7,244 bases of DNA from Acetobacteraceae bacterium. GTDB taxonomy: Bacteria; Pseudomonadota; Alphaproteobacteria; Acetobacterales; Acetobacteraceae. The position numbers and the translations under genes are program-made. The stretch is taken from NCBI GenBank assembly GCA_027323595.1, contig DAHWBL010000502.1:1-7244 (forward strand), given 5' to 3'. This document shows positions 1 through 6,148 of the stretch, piece by piece; positions within the stretch are counted from its first letter, which is position 1; every line of letters begins with the position of its first letter. The notes below the pieces were generated by a model that worked only from the letters and a program-made list of their open reading frames with translations, made no database searches and was not told the DNA's origin.

Positions 1-569
1 ATCGCCGCCGCCCCGGCGAACGCGCCGCCGGCCGCCGCCGACGCCGCCAGCGCGGCATATAGAAATCCGCACGGCAGCAGCCCGAGCAGCAGCCCGAGCA
101 GAAACCCGCCGGCCGGGCGGGTGCGGTCCAGCCGCCCGCACAGCCGGGCCAGCGCGCGCCCCCAGCCGGCGATCGCCGGGCCGCCGTGCCCGCCCAGCCG
201 ATGCAGCGCCTGGCGCAGAAACAGCAGCGCGGCGAGCAGCAGCAACACCCCGCCGACCGGCCGGAAATGCGCGGCACCCGCGGCACCCACCGCACCGCTG
301 GCCGCCCCGAGCAGCGCGTAGGTGACGATCCGCCCGGCGTGATAGGGCAGCAACAGCCCCGCGCGCAGCCGGTGCCCGCCGGTCAGCCGCCCGCCCGACA
401 GGCAGGCCATGCGGTCCGCCACCTGGCCCAGCACCAGCGGCCCGCACATGCCCACGCAATGCATCAGGCTGCCGGCGGCACCGGCGACGAACAGCGCCAG
501 CAGCATGCCGCCGCGCAGCGTCGCCGGATCGATGCCGCAGATCGCGAGCAGGCCGTCGCCAAGGGTCAT
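1..569 (-). CDS. Sulfite exporter TauE/SafE-family (DsbD_2/UreH-like) membrane protein, 3' end cut by window
   Basis: Reading the - strand from the ATG at 569-567 gives 189 codons without a stop, running off the left edge. The product starts MTLGDGLLAICGIDPATLRG and is strongly hydrophobic. A first membrane segment at about residues 20-50 contains the family hallmark HCVGMCGP (H37, C38, C42). Further segments lie near residues 80-100 and 104-120. A second hallmark, LLPCGFLY with C167, lies in the last visible segment (about 155-180). This paired-cysteine pattern is typical of the DsbD_2/UreH-like branch of TauE/SafE, which is distantly related to the thiol-electron carriers CcdA and DsbD. The start is supported by AAGGA at 580-576, six bases upstream. 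Members of this family are often found beside cbb3 oxidase genes, but their substrate is not settled. The 'sulfite exporter' name is a family label only, and a role in copper or thiol handling during oxidase assembly is inference. The gene diverges from the cco operon. Confidence 0.88.
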   Translation of the reverse strand, partial: MTLGDGLLAICGIDPATLRGGMLLALFVAGAAGSLMHCVGMCGPLVLGQVADRMACLSGGRLTGGHRLRAGLLLPYHAGRIVTYALLGAASGAVGAAGAAHFRPVGGVLLLLAALLFLRQALHRLGGHGGPAIAGWGRALARLCGRLDRTRPAGGFLLGLLLGLLPCGFLYAALAASAAAGGAFAGAAA

Positions 570-602
570 TTCTGTTCCTTGCGTTAAATCAGCTTCATCG
601 CC

Positions 603-616
603 TTGACCTGCATCAA
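603..616. promoter_or_regulatory. FNR/FixK/Anr-type operator (anaerobox)
   Basis: The sequence TTGACCTGCATCAA matches the FNR/FixK consensus TTGAT-N4-ATCAA at 9 of 10 positions; the only deviation is C for T at position 5. It lies in the divergent intergenic region. Its centre (609.5) is about 108 bases upstream of the GTG of the first + strand gene. FNR-type activators usually bind centred near -41.5, which would put the + strand transcription start near base 651 and leave a leader of about 67 bases. I see no convincing -10 hexamer there, so the exact promoter is not called. For the divergent - strand gene the same spacing would place the start at about 568, inside its start codon, so class II activation in that direction is unlikely. 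Binding close to the - strand promoter could still affect it. Low-oxygen control of ccoNOQP by FNR, FixK or Anr is well established in other Proteobacteria. Confidence 0.85.
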
Positions 617-704
617 AGCCGGCGGGTCGGGAATTGCCCTAGGTGGGGGCAACCCAGGGGACGCGCAGCCGTGCCCGGGCATGTTTCGCAGGCGGTTCGG
701 CAAC

Positions 705-710
705 AAGGAG
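705..710 (+). promoter_or_regulatory. Shine-Dalgarno site that decides the GTG start at 718
   Basis: AAGGAG lies seven bases upstream of the GTG at 718-720. The reading frame is open further upstream to an ATG at 643, but that ATG has no comparable site. The residues between 643 and 717 are arginine- and glycine-rich and unlike the membrane protein that follows. The ribosome-binding site therefore favours the GTG. Confidence 0.8.
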
Positions 711-717
711 AGCGACA

Positions 718-921
718 GTGCGACCCTCGGATTGGTTGGTCGGGATCATGATGGCGGTGTTCGGGCTGGTCGGCCTGGTCCTCGTCGCGCATGCCTATGA
801 CGACGAGATGTATCTGTTCGGCGCCTGCCTCGCCGGCTTCGCCCTGATCTTCGACTATGGTCTGGTGAAGGCGCATTACGACGCCACGGATCGGGCGCGG
901 GCGCGGGCCGATCATGGTTGA
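718..921 (+). CDS. Small two-helix membrane protein, unknown function, coupled to ccoN
   Basis: From the GTG at 718 this encodes 67 residues starting (M)RPSDWLVGIMMAVFGLVG. Two hydrophobic stretches, about residues 7-25 and 32-48, flank a short acidic-aromatic connector, AYDDEMYLFG (about residues 25-34). The second helix contains FDYGLVKAHYD, and the tail (RARARADHG) is basic. The likely topology is a helical hairpin in the inner membrane. The gene is the first of the + strand unit, downstream of an FNR-type box. Its 3' end overlaps the ccoN start: the ATG at 914 and the TGA at 919-921 lie within ATGGTTGA, which suggests translational coupling. It does not resemble CcoS (short single-helix protein with an acidic tail) or CcoQ, which is present downstream. 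I do not recognise a named family. Position suggests a role in oxidase assembly or stability, or as an accessory subunit, but that is inference. That it is a real gene is well supported by start signal, hydrophobic pattern and overlap. Confidence 0.8.
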   Translation: MRPSDWLVGIMMAVFGLVGLVLVAHAYDDEMYLFGACLAGFALIFDYGLVKAHYDATDRARARADHG

Positions 922-2392
922 GCCACTCGTCAGCGCCGGGCGCGCGCCGGTGGAATATAACGAGGCGATCGTCCGCAAATTCATCATCGCGGCGATGTTC
1001 TGGGCGGTGGTGGCGTTCACCGTGGGCGTTTATCTGGCTTCCGAACTGTCCTGGCCGCAGCTCAATTTCGGGCTGTCGTTCCTGAATTTCGGCCGGCTGC
1101 GCCCGGTCCACACGTCAGCCGCGATTTTCGCCTTTGGCGGCTGCGCGCTGCTGGGCACCAGTTTCCATGTGGTGCAGCGCACCTGCCACGCGCGGCTGTG
1201 GGGCGGCGACGCGCTGGCCAATTTCATCTTCTGGGGCTTCCAGTTCTTCATCGTGATGGCCGCGCTGAGCTACGTCATGGGCTACAGCCAGTCGCGCGAA
1301 TATGCCGAGCCGGAATGGCATCTCGACATCTGGCTGACCATTGTGTGGGTGCTCTATCTGCTGGTGTTCGTCGGCACGCTGATGAAGCGCGAGGAGCCGC
1401 ACATCTACGTCGCCAACTGGTTCTATCTGTCCTTCATCGTCACCGTGGCGATGCTGCATCTGGTCAACAACGCGGCACTGCCGGTGCATTGGGCCGGCAC
1501 CAAAAGCTATTCGTATTTCTCCGGCGCGCAGGACGCGCTGGTGCAATGGTGGTACGGCCACAACGCGGTCGGATTTTTCCTCACCGCGGGCTTTCTTGGA
1601 ATGATGTACTACTTCATTCCAAAGGCGGCGAACCGGCCGATCTATTCCTACCGCCTGTCGATCGTGCATTTCTGGTCGCTGATCTTCATCTATATCTGGG
1701 CCGGCCCGCACCATCTGCACTGGACCGCGCTGCCGGACTGGGCGCAGACGCTGGGCATGGCGTTCTCGATCATGCTGTGGATGCCAAGCTGGGGCGGCAT
1801 GATCAACGGGTTGATGACGCTGTCGGGCGCGTGGGACAAATTGCGCACCGAGCCGTCACTGGGCTTCTCGGTCACCGCCGTCGGTTTTTATGGCATGTCC
1901 ACATTCGAGGGGCCGGTGATGTCGATCCGCGACGTCAACGCGCTCAGCCATTACACCGACTGGGGCATCGGGCACGTGCATTCGGGCTCGCTCGGCTGGG
2001 TCGCGTTCATCAGCTTCGGGGCGATCTATTATCTGGTGCCGGTGCTGTGGCACCAAAAGGCGCTGTATTCGGCGCGCCTGGCCGCCTGGCACTACTGGAT
2101 CGCCACCCTTGGCATCGTCTTCTACATCTCGGCGATGTGGGTGGCGGGCATCATGGAAGGGCTGATGTGGCGCGCCTATGACGCGAACGGCTTTCTGCAA
2201 TATTCCTTCTCGGAATCGGTCGTCGCGGTACACCCGTTCTTCGTCATCCGCATGCTCGGCGGGGTGCTGTTCCTGATCGGCGCGCTGATGATGGTCTATA
2301 ATCTGGTGATGACCGCGCGCGGTCGTTTCGCCGACGCCGCGGCGTCGCCGCCACGCCTTGCCGGTGGCCTGGCGCCGGCGGTGGGAGACTGA
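914..2392 (+). CDS. ccoN: cbb3-type cytochrome c oxidase subunit I
   Basis: The 492-residue product is the catalytic subunit of the cbb3 terminal oxidase. It reduces O2 to water at a haem b3-CuB centre and pumps protons across the inner membrane. The family has about 12 transmembrane helices, and the product is hydrophobic throughout except for a short hydrophilic C-terminal tail (about 468-492). Metal ligands expected for the family are all visible: H66 in RPVHTSAA and H356 for low-spin haem b, H354 in GHVHSGSLGW for haem b3, and H216 in WWYGHN plus H266/H267 in AGPHHLHW for CuB. Y260 is in the position of the tyrosine that is cross-linked to a CuB histidine in this family. Y326 and the nearby STFEGP segment (E332) match the conserved proton-path region. 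The start at 914 overlaps the upstream small gene by 8 bases, and ccoO begins one base after the stop. The length is normal and no disruption is seen. Confidence 0.98.
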   Translation: MVEPLVSAGRAPVEYNEAIVRKFIIAAMFWAVVAFTVGVYLASELSWPQLNFGLSFLNFGRLRPVHTSAAIFAFGGCALLGTSFHVVQRTCHARLWGGDALANFIFWGFQFFIVMAALSYVMGYSQSREYAEPEWHLDIWLTIVWVLYLLVFVGTLMKREEPHIYVANWFYLSFIVTVAMLHLVNNAALPVHWAGTKSYSYFSGAQDALVQWWYGHNAVGFFLTAGFLGMMYYFIPKAANRPIYSYRLSIVHFWSLIFIYIWAGPHHLHWTALPDWAQTLGMAFSIMLWMPSWGGMINGLMTLSGAWDKLRTEPSLGFSVTAVGFYGMSTFEGPVMSIRDVNALSHYTDWGIGHVHSGSLGWVAFISFGAIYYLVPVLWHQKALYSARLAAWHYWIATLGIVFYISAMWVAGIMEGLMWRAYDANGFLQYSFSESVVAVHPFFVIRMLGGVLFLIGALMMVYNLVMTARGRFADAAASPPRLAGGLAPAVGD

Positions 2393-2393
2393 G

Positions 2394-3113
2394 ATGTTCA
2401 TCCGTCACGAAGTCATCGAGAAAAACGCGCTGCTGCTGCTGGTGCTGTCGCTGCTGGCGGTTTCCATCGGCGGGCTGGTGGAAATCGTTCCCACCTTCAC
2501 CATCGAAACCACCGTGGAGCATGTCAAAGGCGTGCGCCCGTACAGCCCGCTCGAACTGCGCGGACGCGACATCTATGTCCGCGAGGGCTGCTACGTGTGT
2601 CACAGCCAGATGATCCGCGCGCTGCGCGACGAGGTGGAGCGCTACGGCCATTACAGCCTCGCCGCGGAGAGCATGTACGATCATCCGTTCCAGTGGGGAT
2701 CAAAGCGCATCGGCCCCGACCTCGCGCGGGTGGGCGGCAAATATTCCAATGACTGGCACTACGCGCATCTGCAGGCGCCGCGCAGCGTGGTGCCCGAATC
2801 GCTGATGCCCAACTACGGCTTTCTCGCGCAGACCCCGCTTGACTACGCCGACGTCGCGGACCGCATGCGCACCAACCGCGCCGTGGGTGTGCCCTACACC
2901 GAGGAGGATCTGGCCAACGCCACCGCGGACCTGCTGACACAGGCGAACCCTGCGGCGGACCAGGCCGCGCTGGTCGCGCGCTATCCCAAGGCGATCGCGG
3001 CCTCGGGCGACGGGCGCACCCCCACCGAGCTCGACGCGCTGGTGGCCTATCTGCAGGTGCTCGGAACGATGGTGGATTTCGCCGACACCTCCGAAGAACA
3101 ATTGAAACAATAG
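2394..3113 (+). CDS. ccoO: cbb3-type cytochrome c oxidase subunit II, monohaem cytochrome c
   Basis: The 239-residue product is the membrane-anchored monohaem cytochrome c of the cbb3 oxidase, passing electrons from CcoP towards the CcoN haems. An N-terminal anchor (about residues 11-32, rich in Leu) is not cleaved in this family. It is followed by the conserved PTFTIETTVEHVKGVRPYSP segment (33-52). The haem-binding motif is CYVCH (C66, C69, H70), inside the typical REGCYVCHSQMIR context. M138 in SLMPNYGF is the expected sixth haem ligand. The frame is open upstream to an ATG at 2358 inside ccoN, but 2394 is chosen. It has GGGAG at 2383-2387 with six-base spacing, gives the usual MFIRHEVIEKN start, and lies one base after the ccoN stop. 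Length is normal. Confidence 0.97.
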   Translation: MFIRHEVIEKNALLLLVLSLLAVSIGGLVEIVPTFTIETTVEHVKGVRPYSPLELRGRDIYVREGCYVCHSQMIRALRDEVERYGHYSLAAESMYDHPFQWGSKRIGPDLARVGGKYSNDWHYAHLQAPRSVVPESLMPNYGFLAQTPLDYADVADRMRTNRAVGVPYTEEDLANATADLLTQANPAADQAALVARYPKAIAASGDGRTPTELDALVAYLQVLGTMVDFADTSEEQLKQ

Positions 3114-3122
3114 GAGCCGGCG

Positions 3123-3278
3123 ATGACCCTCACCCAGATGGCCACCTGGTTCCAGGCGCATTCGGTGCTCGGCGCGCTGGTGCTGTTCGGCGCGATCGCC
3201 ATCGGCGCCTATTGGCCGGGCCGGCGCTCGCGGATGCAGGGCTACGCCATGATCCCCCTGAAGGACGACCAGCCCTGA
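3123..3278 (+). CDS. ccoQ: cbb3-type cytochrome c oxidase subunit CcoQ (FixQ family)
   Basis: This short gene encodes 51 residues: MTLTQMATWF, a single hydrophobic helix at about residues 14-30, then a basic WPGRRSRMQG stretch and the tail YAMIPLKDDQP. One N-terminal helix followed by an arginine-rich turn and an IPxxDD-type tail is the pattern of FixQ/CcoQ proteins. These stabilise the oxidase complex and help CcoP association. The start has AGGAG at 3112-3116, partly within the ccoO stop codon and six bases from the ATG. It lies nine bases after ccoO and 24 bases before ccoP, the canonical position. Confidence 0.93.
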   Translation: MTLTQMATWFQAHSVLGALVLFGAIAIGAYWPGRRSRMQGYAMIPLKDDQP

Positions 3279-3302
3279 TCCGGGCTGGCTGAAAAGAGGC
3301 CG

Positions 3303-4175
3303 ATGATGCCGACGAAAATCGAAAAAGACGAACATTCCGGAACCGACACGACAGGGCATGTGTGGGACGGTGTGCGCGAGCTCAACACGCCGCTGCCCAA
3401 ATGGTGGGTGTGGGTCTATGCCGCCTGCGTGGTGTGGGGCTTCGCATTGTTCCTGCTGTACCCGTCGATCCCCTATGGTTCGGGGTATTTTCACGGGCTG
3501 CTCGGCTATTCCTCGCGGGTGGAAGCGATGAAGGGGGTGGCCGAGATGCACGCCCGCCACGCCGCCGACATGGACCGCATCGCCAGCGCCGATTTCGCCA
3601 CCATCAAGGCGGACCCCAAGCTGGTGGCCACCGCCGAGGCCGCCGGGCGGATCGCTTTTGCCAACAACTGCCAGCCCTGCCACGGCGCGGGCGGCGAGGG
3701 GCATGTGGGCTACCCCGCGCTCGGCGACGATGTGTGGCTGTGGGGCGGCAAGGTTGAGGACATCGCCGCCACCATCACCCACGGCATCCGCTCCACCGAC
3801 GCCGACGCGCGCAATTCGCAGATGCCCTCGTTCGGCGCGGACGGCCAGCTCACCGCCGCGCAGATCGGCGCGGTCGCCGACTATGTCAGCACTCTTTACG
3901 GCATCGCAACGCCGGGGCCCGACGTGCAAAAAGGTGCCGCGCTGTTCGCCGACAATTGCGCGGTCTGTCATGGCGACAAGGGCCAGGGCAACCGCGAGGT
4001 CGGCGCGCCGCCGCTCGCCGCCAAGGTGCATCTGTACGGCAACGACCGCGCCACCATCGTCGCACAGATCACCAGGCCGCGCATGGGTGTGATGCCGAAC
4101 TGGAACACGAGGCTCGATCCCGCCACCATCAAGAGTCTTGCGCTGTATGTGCATGCCCTTGGTGGCGGCGAATGA
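3303..4175 (+). CDS. ccoP: cbb3-type cytochrome c oxidase subunit III, dihaem cytochrome c
   Basis: The 290-residue product is the dihaem subunit that takes electrons from soluble or membrane cytochrome c. A cytoplasmic N-terminus with the signature HVWDGVRELNTPLPKWW (19-35) leads into one membrane helix (about 34-53) and the conserved YPSIPYGSGYFHGLLGYSSR region. Two cytochrome c domains follow. The first has CQPCH (C123, C126, H127) with M174 in SQMPSFG as likely axial ligand. The second has CAVCH (C219, C222, H223) with M264 in VMPNWN. Two adjacent ATG codons, at 3303 and 3306, can serve as start. AAGAGG at 3294-3299 is better spaced for the second, so the true protein may be one residue shorter. 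Length and domain order are normal. Confidence 0.97.
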   Translation: MMPTKIEKDEHSGTDTTGHVWDGVRELNTPLPKWWVWVYAACVVWGFALFLLYPSIPYGSGYFHGLLGYSSRVEAMKGVAEMHARHAADMDRIASADFATIKADPKLVATAEAAGRIAFANNCQPCHGAGGEGHVGYPALGDDVWLWGGKVEDIAATITHGIRSTDADARNSQMPSFGADGQLTAAQIGAVADYVSTLYGIATPGPDVQKGAALFADNCAVCHGDKGQGNREVGAPPLAAKVHLYGNDRATIVAQITRPRMGVMPNWNTRLDPATIKSLALYVHALGGGE

Positions 4176-4188
4176 TGTCGTGAGCGCG

Positions 4189-5649
4189 ATGAACACCGCC
4201 AGTCCGCAAGGGCTGTACGCCACCCGCGTCAAGGTGCAGCCGATGGCGGTGCATGGCATCGCGCGCCGGGTGAAATGGCTTATCCTCATTGCCTGCCTCG
4301 GGATTTACTATCTGCTGCCGTGGCTGCGCTGGGACCGTGGGCCGAACGCGCCGAACCAGGCGGTGCTGCTCGATATCTGGGAGCGACGCTTCTATCTGTT
4401 CTGGATCGAGCTGTGGCCGCAGGACATCTATCTGCTGACCGGCTTTTTGATCATCGCCGCGCTCAGCCTGTTCCTGGTCACCGCCATGTTCGGCCGCGTC
4501 TGGTGCGGCTACACCTGCCCGCAGACCGTGTGGACCGACCTGTTCATGTGGGTCGAGCGCCTCATCGAGGGCGACCGCAACGCGCGCATCCGCCTCGACG
4601 CGGCGCCGATGAGCGCGTCGAAACTGGCCAGGCGCATCGCCAAGCACGCGGTGTGGCTGGGCATCGCGTTCTGGACCGGCGGCGCGTGGATCATGTATTA
4701 TGTCGATGCGCCAACGGTGGTCGGCGAATTCTGGACCGGGCGGGCCGACATGTCGGTGTATTTCTTCACCGGCCTGTTCACCGCCACCACCTATCTTCTG
4801 GCCGGCTGGGCGCGCGAGCAGGTGTGCACCTATATGTGCCCCTGGCCGCGCTTTCAGTCCGCGATGTTCGATGAGCAGACCCTGGTCGTCACCTACCAGG
4901 GCTGGCGCGGCGAACCGCGCGGGCATGGCCGGCGCGAGCCCGCGTCGGCGCTGAAAACTTCTGATCTCGCAAACAAACTCGGCGACTGCGTCGATTGTTC
5001 CGCCTGCGTGCAGGCCTGCCCGACCGGCATCGACATCCGCGACGGCATCCAGCTCGAATGCATCGGCTGCGGCCTGTGCGTGGATGCCTGCAACCATGTG
5101 ATGGACAAATCCGGCGGCACGCCCTGGCTGATCACCTGGGACACGCTGGCGCGCCAGCAGGCCAAGGCCGAGGGGCGCAGCGAGAAATTTCGCCTGGTGC
5201 GGCCACGCACCGTTCTGTACGCCGGCCTGCTGCTGATCGGCCTCGTGCTGCTCAGCGTCGCGATGGTGTCGCGCTCGCGCTTTGATGTCACCATCCTGCA
5301 TGATCGCGCGCCGCTGTTCGTGCGCCTCGCCGATGGCAGCCTGCGCAACGGCTATGAGGTCAAGCTCGCCAACAAGCTGCCCGAGCCGGGGCATTTCAGC
5401 CTCAGCGTGCGGGGCCTGGCCGATGCCCGCCTGTCGCTCGCCGAACAGGTGCGCCCACCCGCCGCGTCGGTCGATATCGATGTGGAGCGCGATTCGGTGG
5501 GTGACGCGCGGGTGCTGCTGGAAGCCCGCCCGGCCGACCTGCACGACGGTGCGGCGGTGTTCGACTTCGTCGTCACCAACAAGGACACCGGCAAGCAGAC
5601 CCTTTATCGCTCACGCTTCATGGGCCCCAGCGGAGGCAGCACCAGATGA
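4189..5649 (+). CDS. ccoG: Cytochrome c oxidase accessory protein CcoG, Fe-S protein (FixG/RdxA family)
   Basis: The 486-residue polytopic protein is a cbb3 maturation factor; in studied relatives it reduces Cu(II) to Cu(I) before delivery to the CcoN CuB site. Hydrophobic segments lie near residues 29-44, 78-100, 150-172, 188-206 and 341-360. Two CxxxCP motifs are present: WCGYTCPQT (C106, C110) and CTYMCPWPR (C213, C217). The ferredoxin-like part has CVDCSACVQACP (C267, C270, C273, C277) and CIGCGLCVDAC (C291, C294, C297, C301), enough for two [4Fe-4S] clusters. Residues from about 370 form the FixG C-terminal immunoglobulin-like periplasmic domain. The start is uncertain: the ATG at 4189 has no clear ribosome-binding site, and an in-frame GTG at 4180 would add three residues. 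The frame also extends back to 4138 inside ccoP, which is unlikely. It lies 13 bases after ccoP and overlaps ccoH by ATGA. Confidence 0.95.
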   Translation: MNTASPQGLYATRVKVQPMAVHGIARRVKWLILIACLGIYYLLPWLRWDRGPNAPNQAVLLDIWERRFYLFWIELWPQDIYLLTGFLIIAALSLFLVTAMFGRVWCGYTCPQTVWTDLFMWVERLIEGDRNARIRLDAAPMSASKLARRIAKHAVWLGIAFWTGGAWIMYYVDAPTVVGEFWTGRADMSVYFFTGLFTATTYLLAGWAREQVCTYMCPWPRFQSAMFDEQTLVVTYQGWRGEPRGHGRREPASALKTSDLANKLGDCVDCSACVQACPTGIDIRDGIQLECIGCGLCVDACNHVMDKSGGTPWLITWDTLARQQAKAEGRSEKFRLVRPRTVLYAGLLLIGLVLLSVAMVSRSRFDVTILHDRAPLFVRLADGSLRNGYEVKLANKLPEPGHFSLSVRGLADARLSLAEQVRPPAASVDIDVERDSVGDARVLLEARPADLHDGAAVFDFVVTNKDTGKQTLYRSRFMGPSGGSTR

Positions 5650-6146
5650 GCACCACGATGACGCCGCGCCGGCCACGTCGGGGCTGGCAATGGTTCCCGC
5701 TGGGGCTGATCGCCTCGATGGCGGTGGTGTTCGCGGTCAATGGCGCGATGGTCACCTGGGCGCTCACCACCTTCCCCGGTGCCGCGCCCGATGACGGCTA
5801 CGATATTTCCAACCGCTACGACGCGGTGCTCGACCGGGTCGCCGCCCAGCGCGCGCTGGGCTGGTCGGTCGATGTGCATCTGCGCGGCCCGCGCCCCGAG
5901 CTGGTGCTGCGCGATCGCGACGGCGCGCCGCTGATCGGCGCGCGCGCCACCGGGGCGGCGCTGCGCCCGCTCGGCCCGCCGCATCGCCATGAGCTGCATT
6001 TCACCGAGGTCACGGCTGGACATTATCTGGCCGACATCGATCTCGCCGAGCCCGGCCAATGGGACCTGCTGGTCGCGGTGGTCCATCCCGACGCGCACGG
6101 CCAGGACCAGCGCTGGGCACAGACCCAGCGCGTGCGCGCGCCCTGA
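5646..6146 (+). CDS. ccoH: cbb3 oxidase assembly protein CcoH (FixH family)
   Basis: The 166-residue product has a basic N-terminus (RRPRRGW), one membrane helix at about residues 17-40, and a periplasmic domain. The FixH signature is visible: FAVNGAMVTWALTTFPG (N32) followed by YDISNRYDAVLDRVAAQRALGW (51-73). CcoH is required for assembly and stability of cbb3 oxidase and interacts with the core complex in studied species. The start codon overlaps the ccoG stop as ATGA (5646-5649), and GGAGG at 5632-5636 provides the ribosome-binding site. ccoI follows two bases after the stop. The C-terminal half contains several histidines (H113, H115, H118, H126, H147, H151). I would not read that as a copper site without further support. 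Confidence 0.93.
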   Translation: MSTTMTPRRPRRGWQWFPLGLIASMAVVFAVNGAMVTWALTTFPGAAPDDGYDISNRYDAVLDRVAAQRALGWSVDVHLRGPRPELVLRDRDGAPLIGARATGAALRPLGPPHRHELHFTEVTAGHYLADIDLAEPGQWDLLVAVVHPDAHGQDQRWAQTQRVRAP

Positions 6147-6148
6147 GC

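Noticed and set aside
186..587. 133-codon + strand frame at the left end
   Set aside because: Its product is Gln/Arg/Ala/Pro-rich. The opposite strand gives a membrane protein with TauE/SafE cysteine hallmarks and a good ribosome-binding site.
603..608. TTGACC as a sigma70 -35 hexamer
   Set aside because: No acceptable -10 hexamer lies 16-18 bases downstream. The sequence is better explained as half of the FNR-type box.
637..659. Imperfect hairpin (CCCT..GGT with ACC..AGGG) near the expected transcription start
   Set aside because: It is a 7-pair stem with an internal mismatch in GC-rich DNA. It would be only partly transcribed if the start is near 651, and there is no sign of a riboswitch or terminator.
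672..681. Perfect 10-base palindrome TGCCCGGGCA in the leader
   Set aside because: Short GC palindromes are expected by chance at this base composition, and no known operator matches.
643..717. Upstream ATG start (643) for the small membrane protein
   Set aside because: It has no ribosome-binding site and the added 25 residues are Arg/Gly-rich. AAGGAG at 705-710 points to the GTG at 718.
1198..2181. 327-codon open frame on the + strand inside ccoN
   Set aside because: It is an alternative frame of ccoN with an Arg/Gly/His-rich product and no family resemblance.
2700..4289. 529-codon open frame on the - strand opposite ccoO, ccoQ and ccoP
   Set aside because: The + strand genes have unmistakable haem motifs and family signatures. 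The antisense product is rich in His, Arg, Gly and Ala with no recognisable domain, as expected for the shadow of GC-rich coding sequence.
4129..5544. 471-codon open frame on the - strand opposite ccoG
   Set aside because: It is a shadow of ccoG. Composition is biased, no domain is seen, and it lies entirely opposite a well-supported gene.
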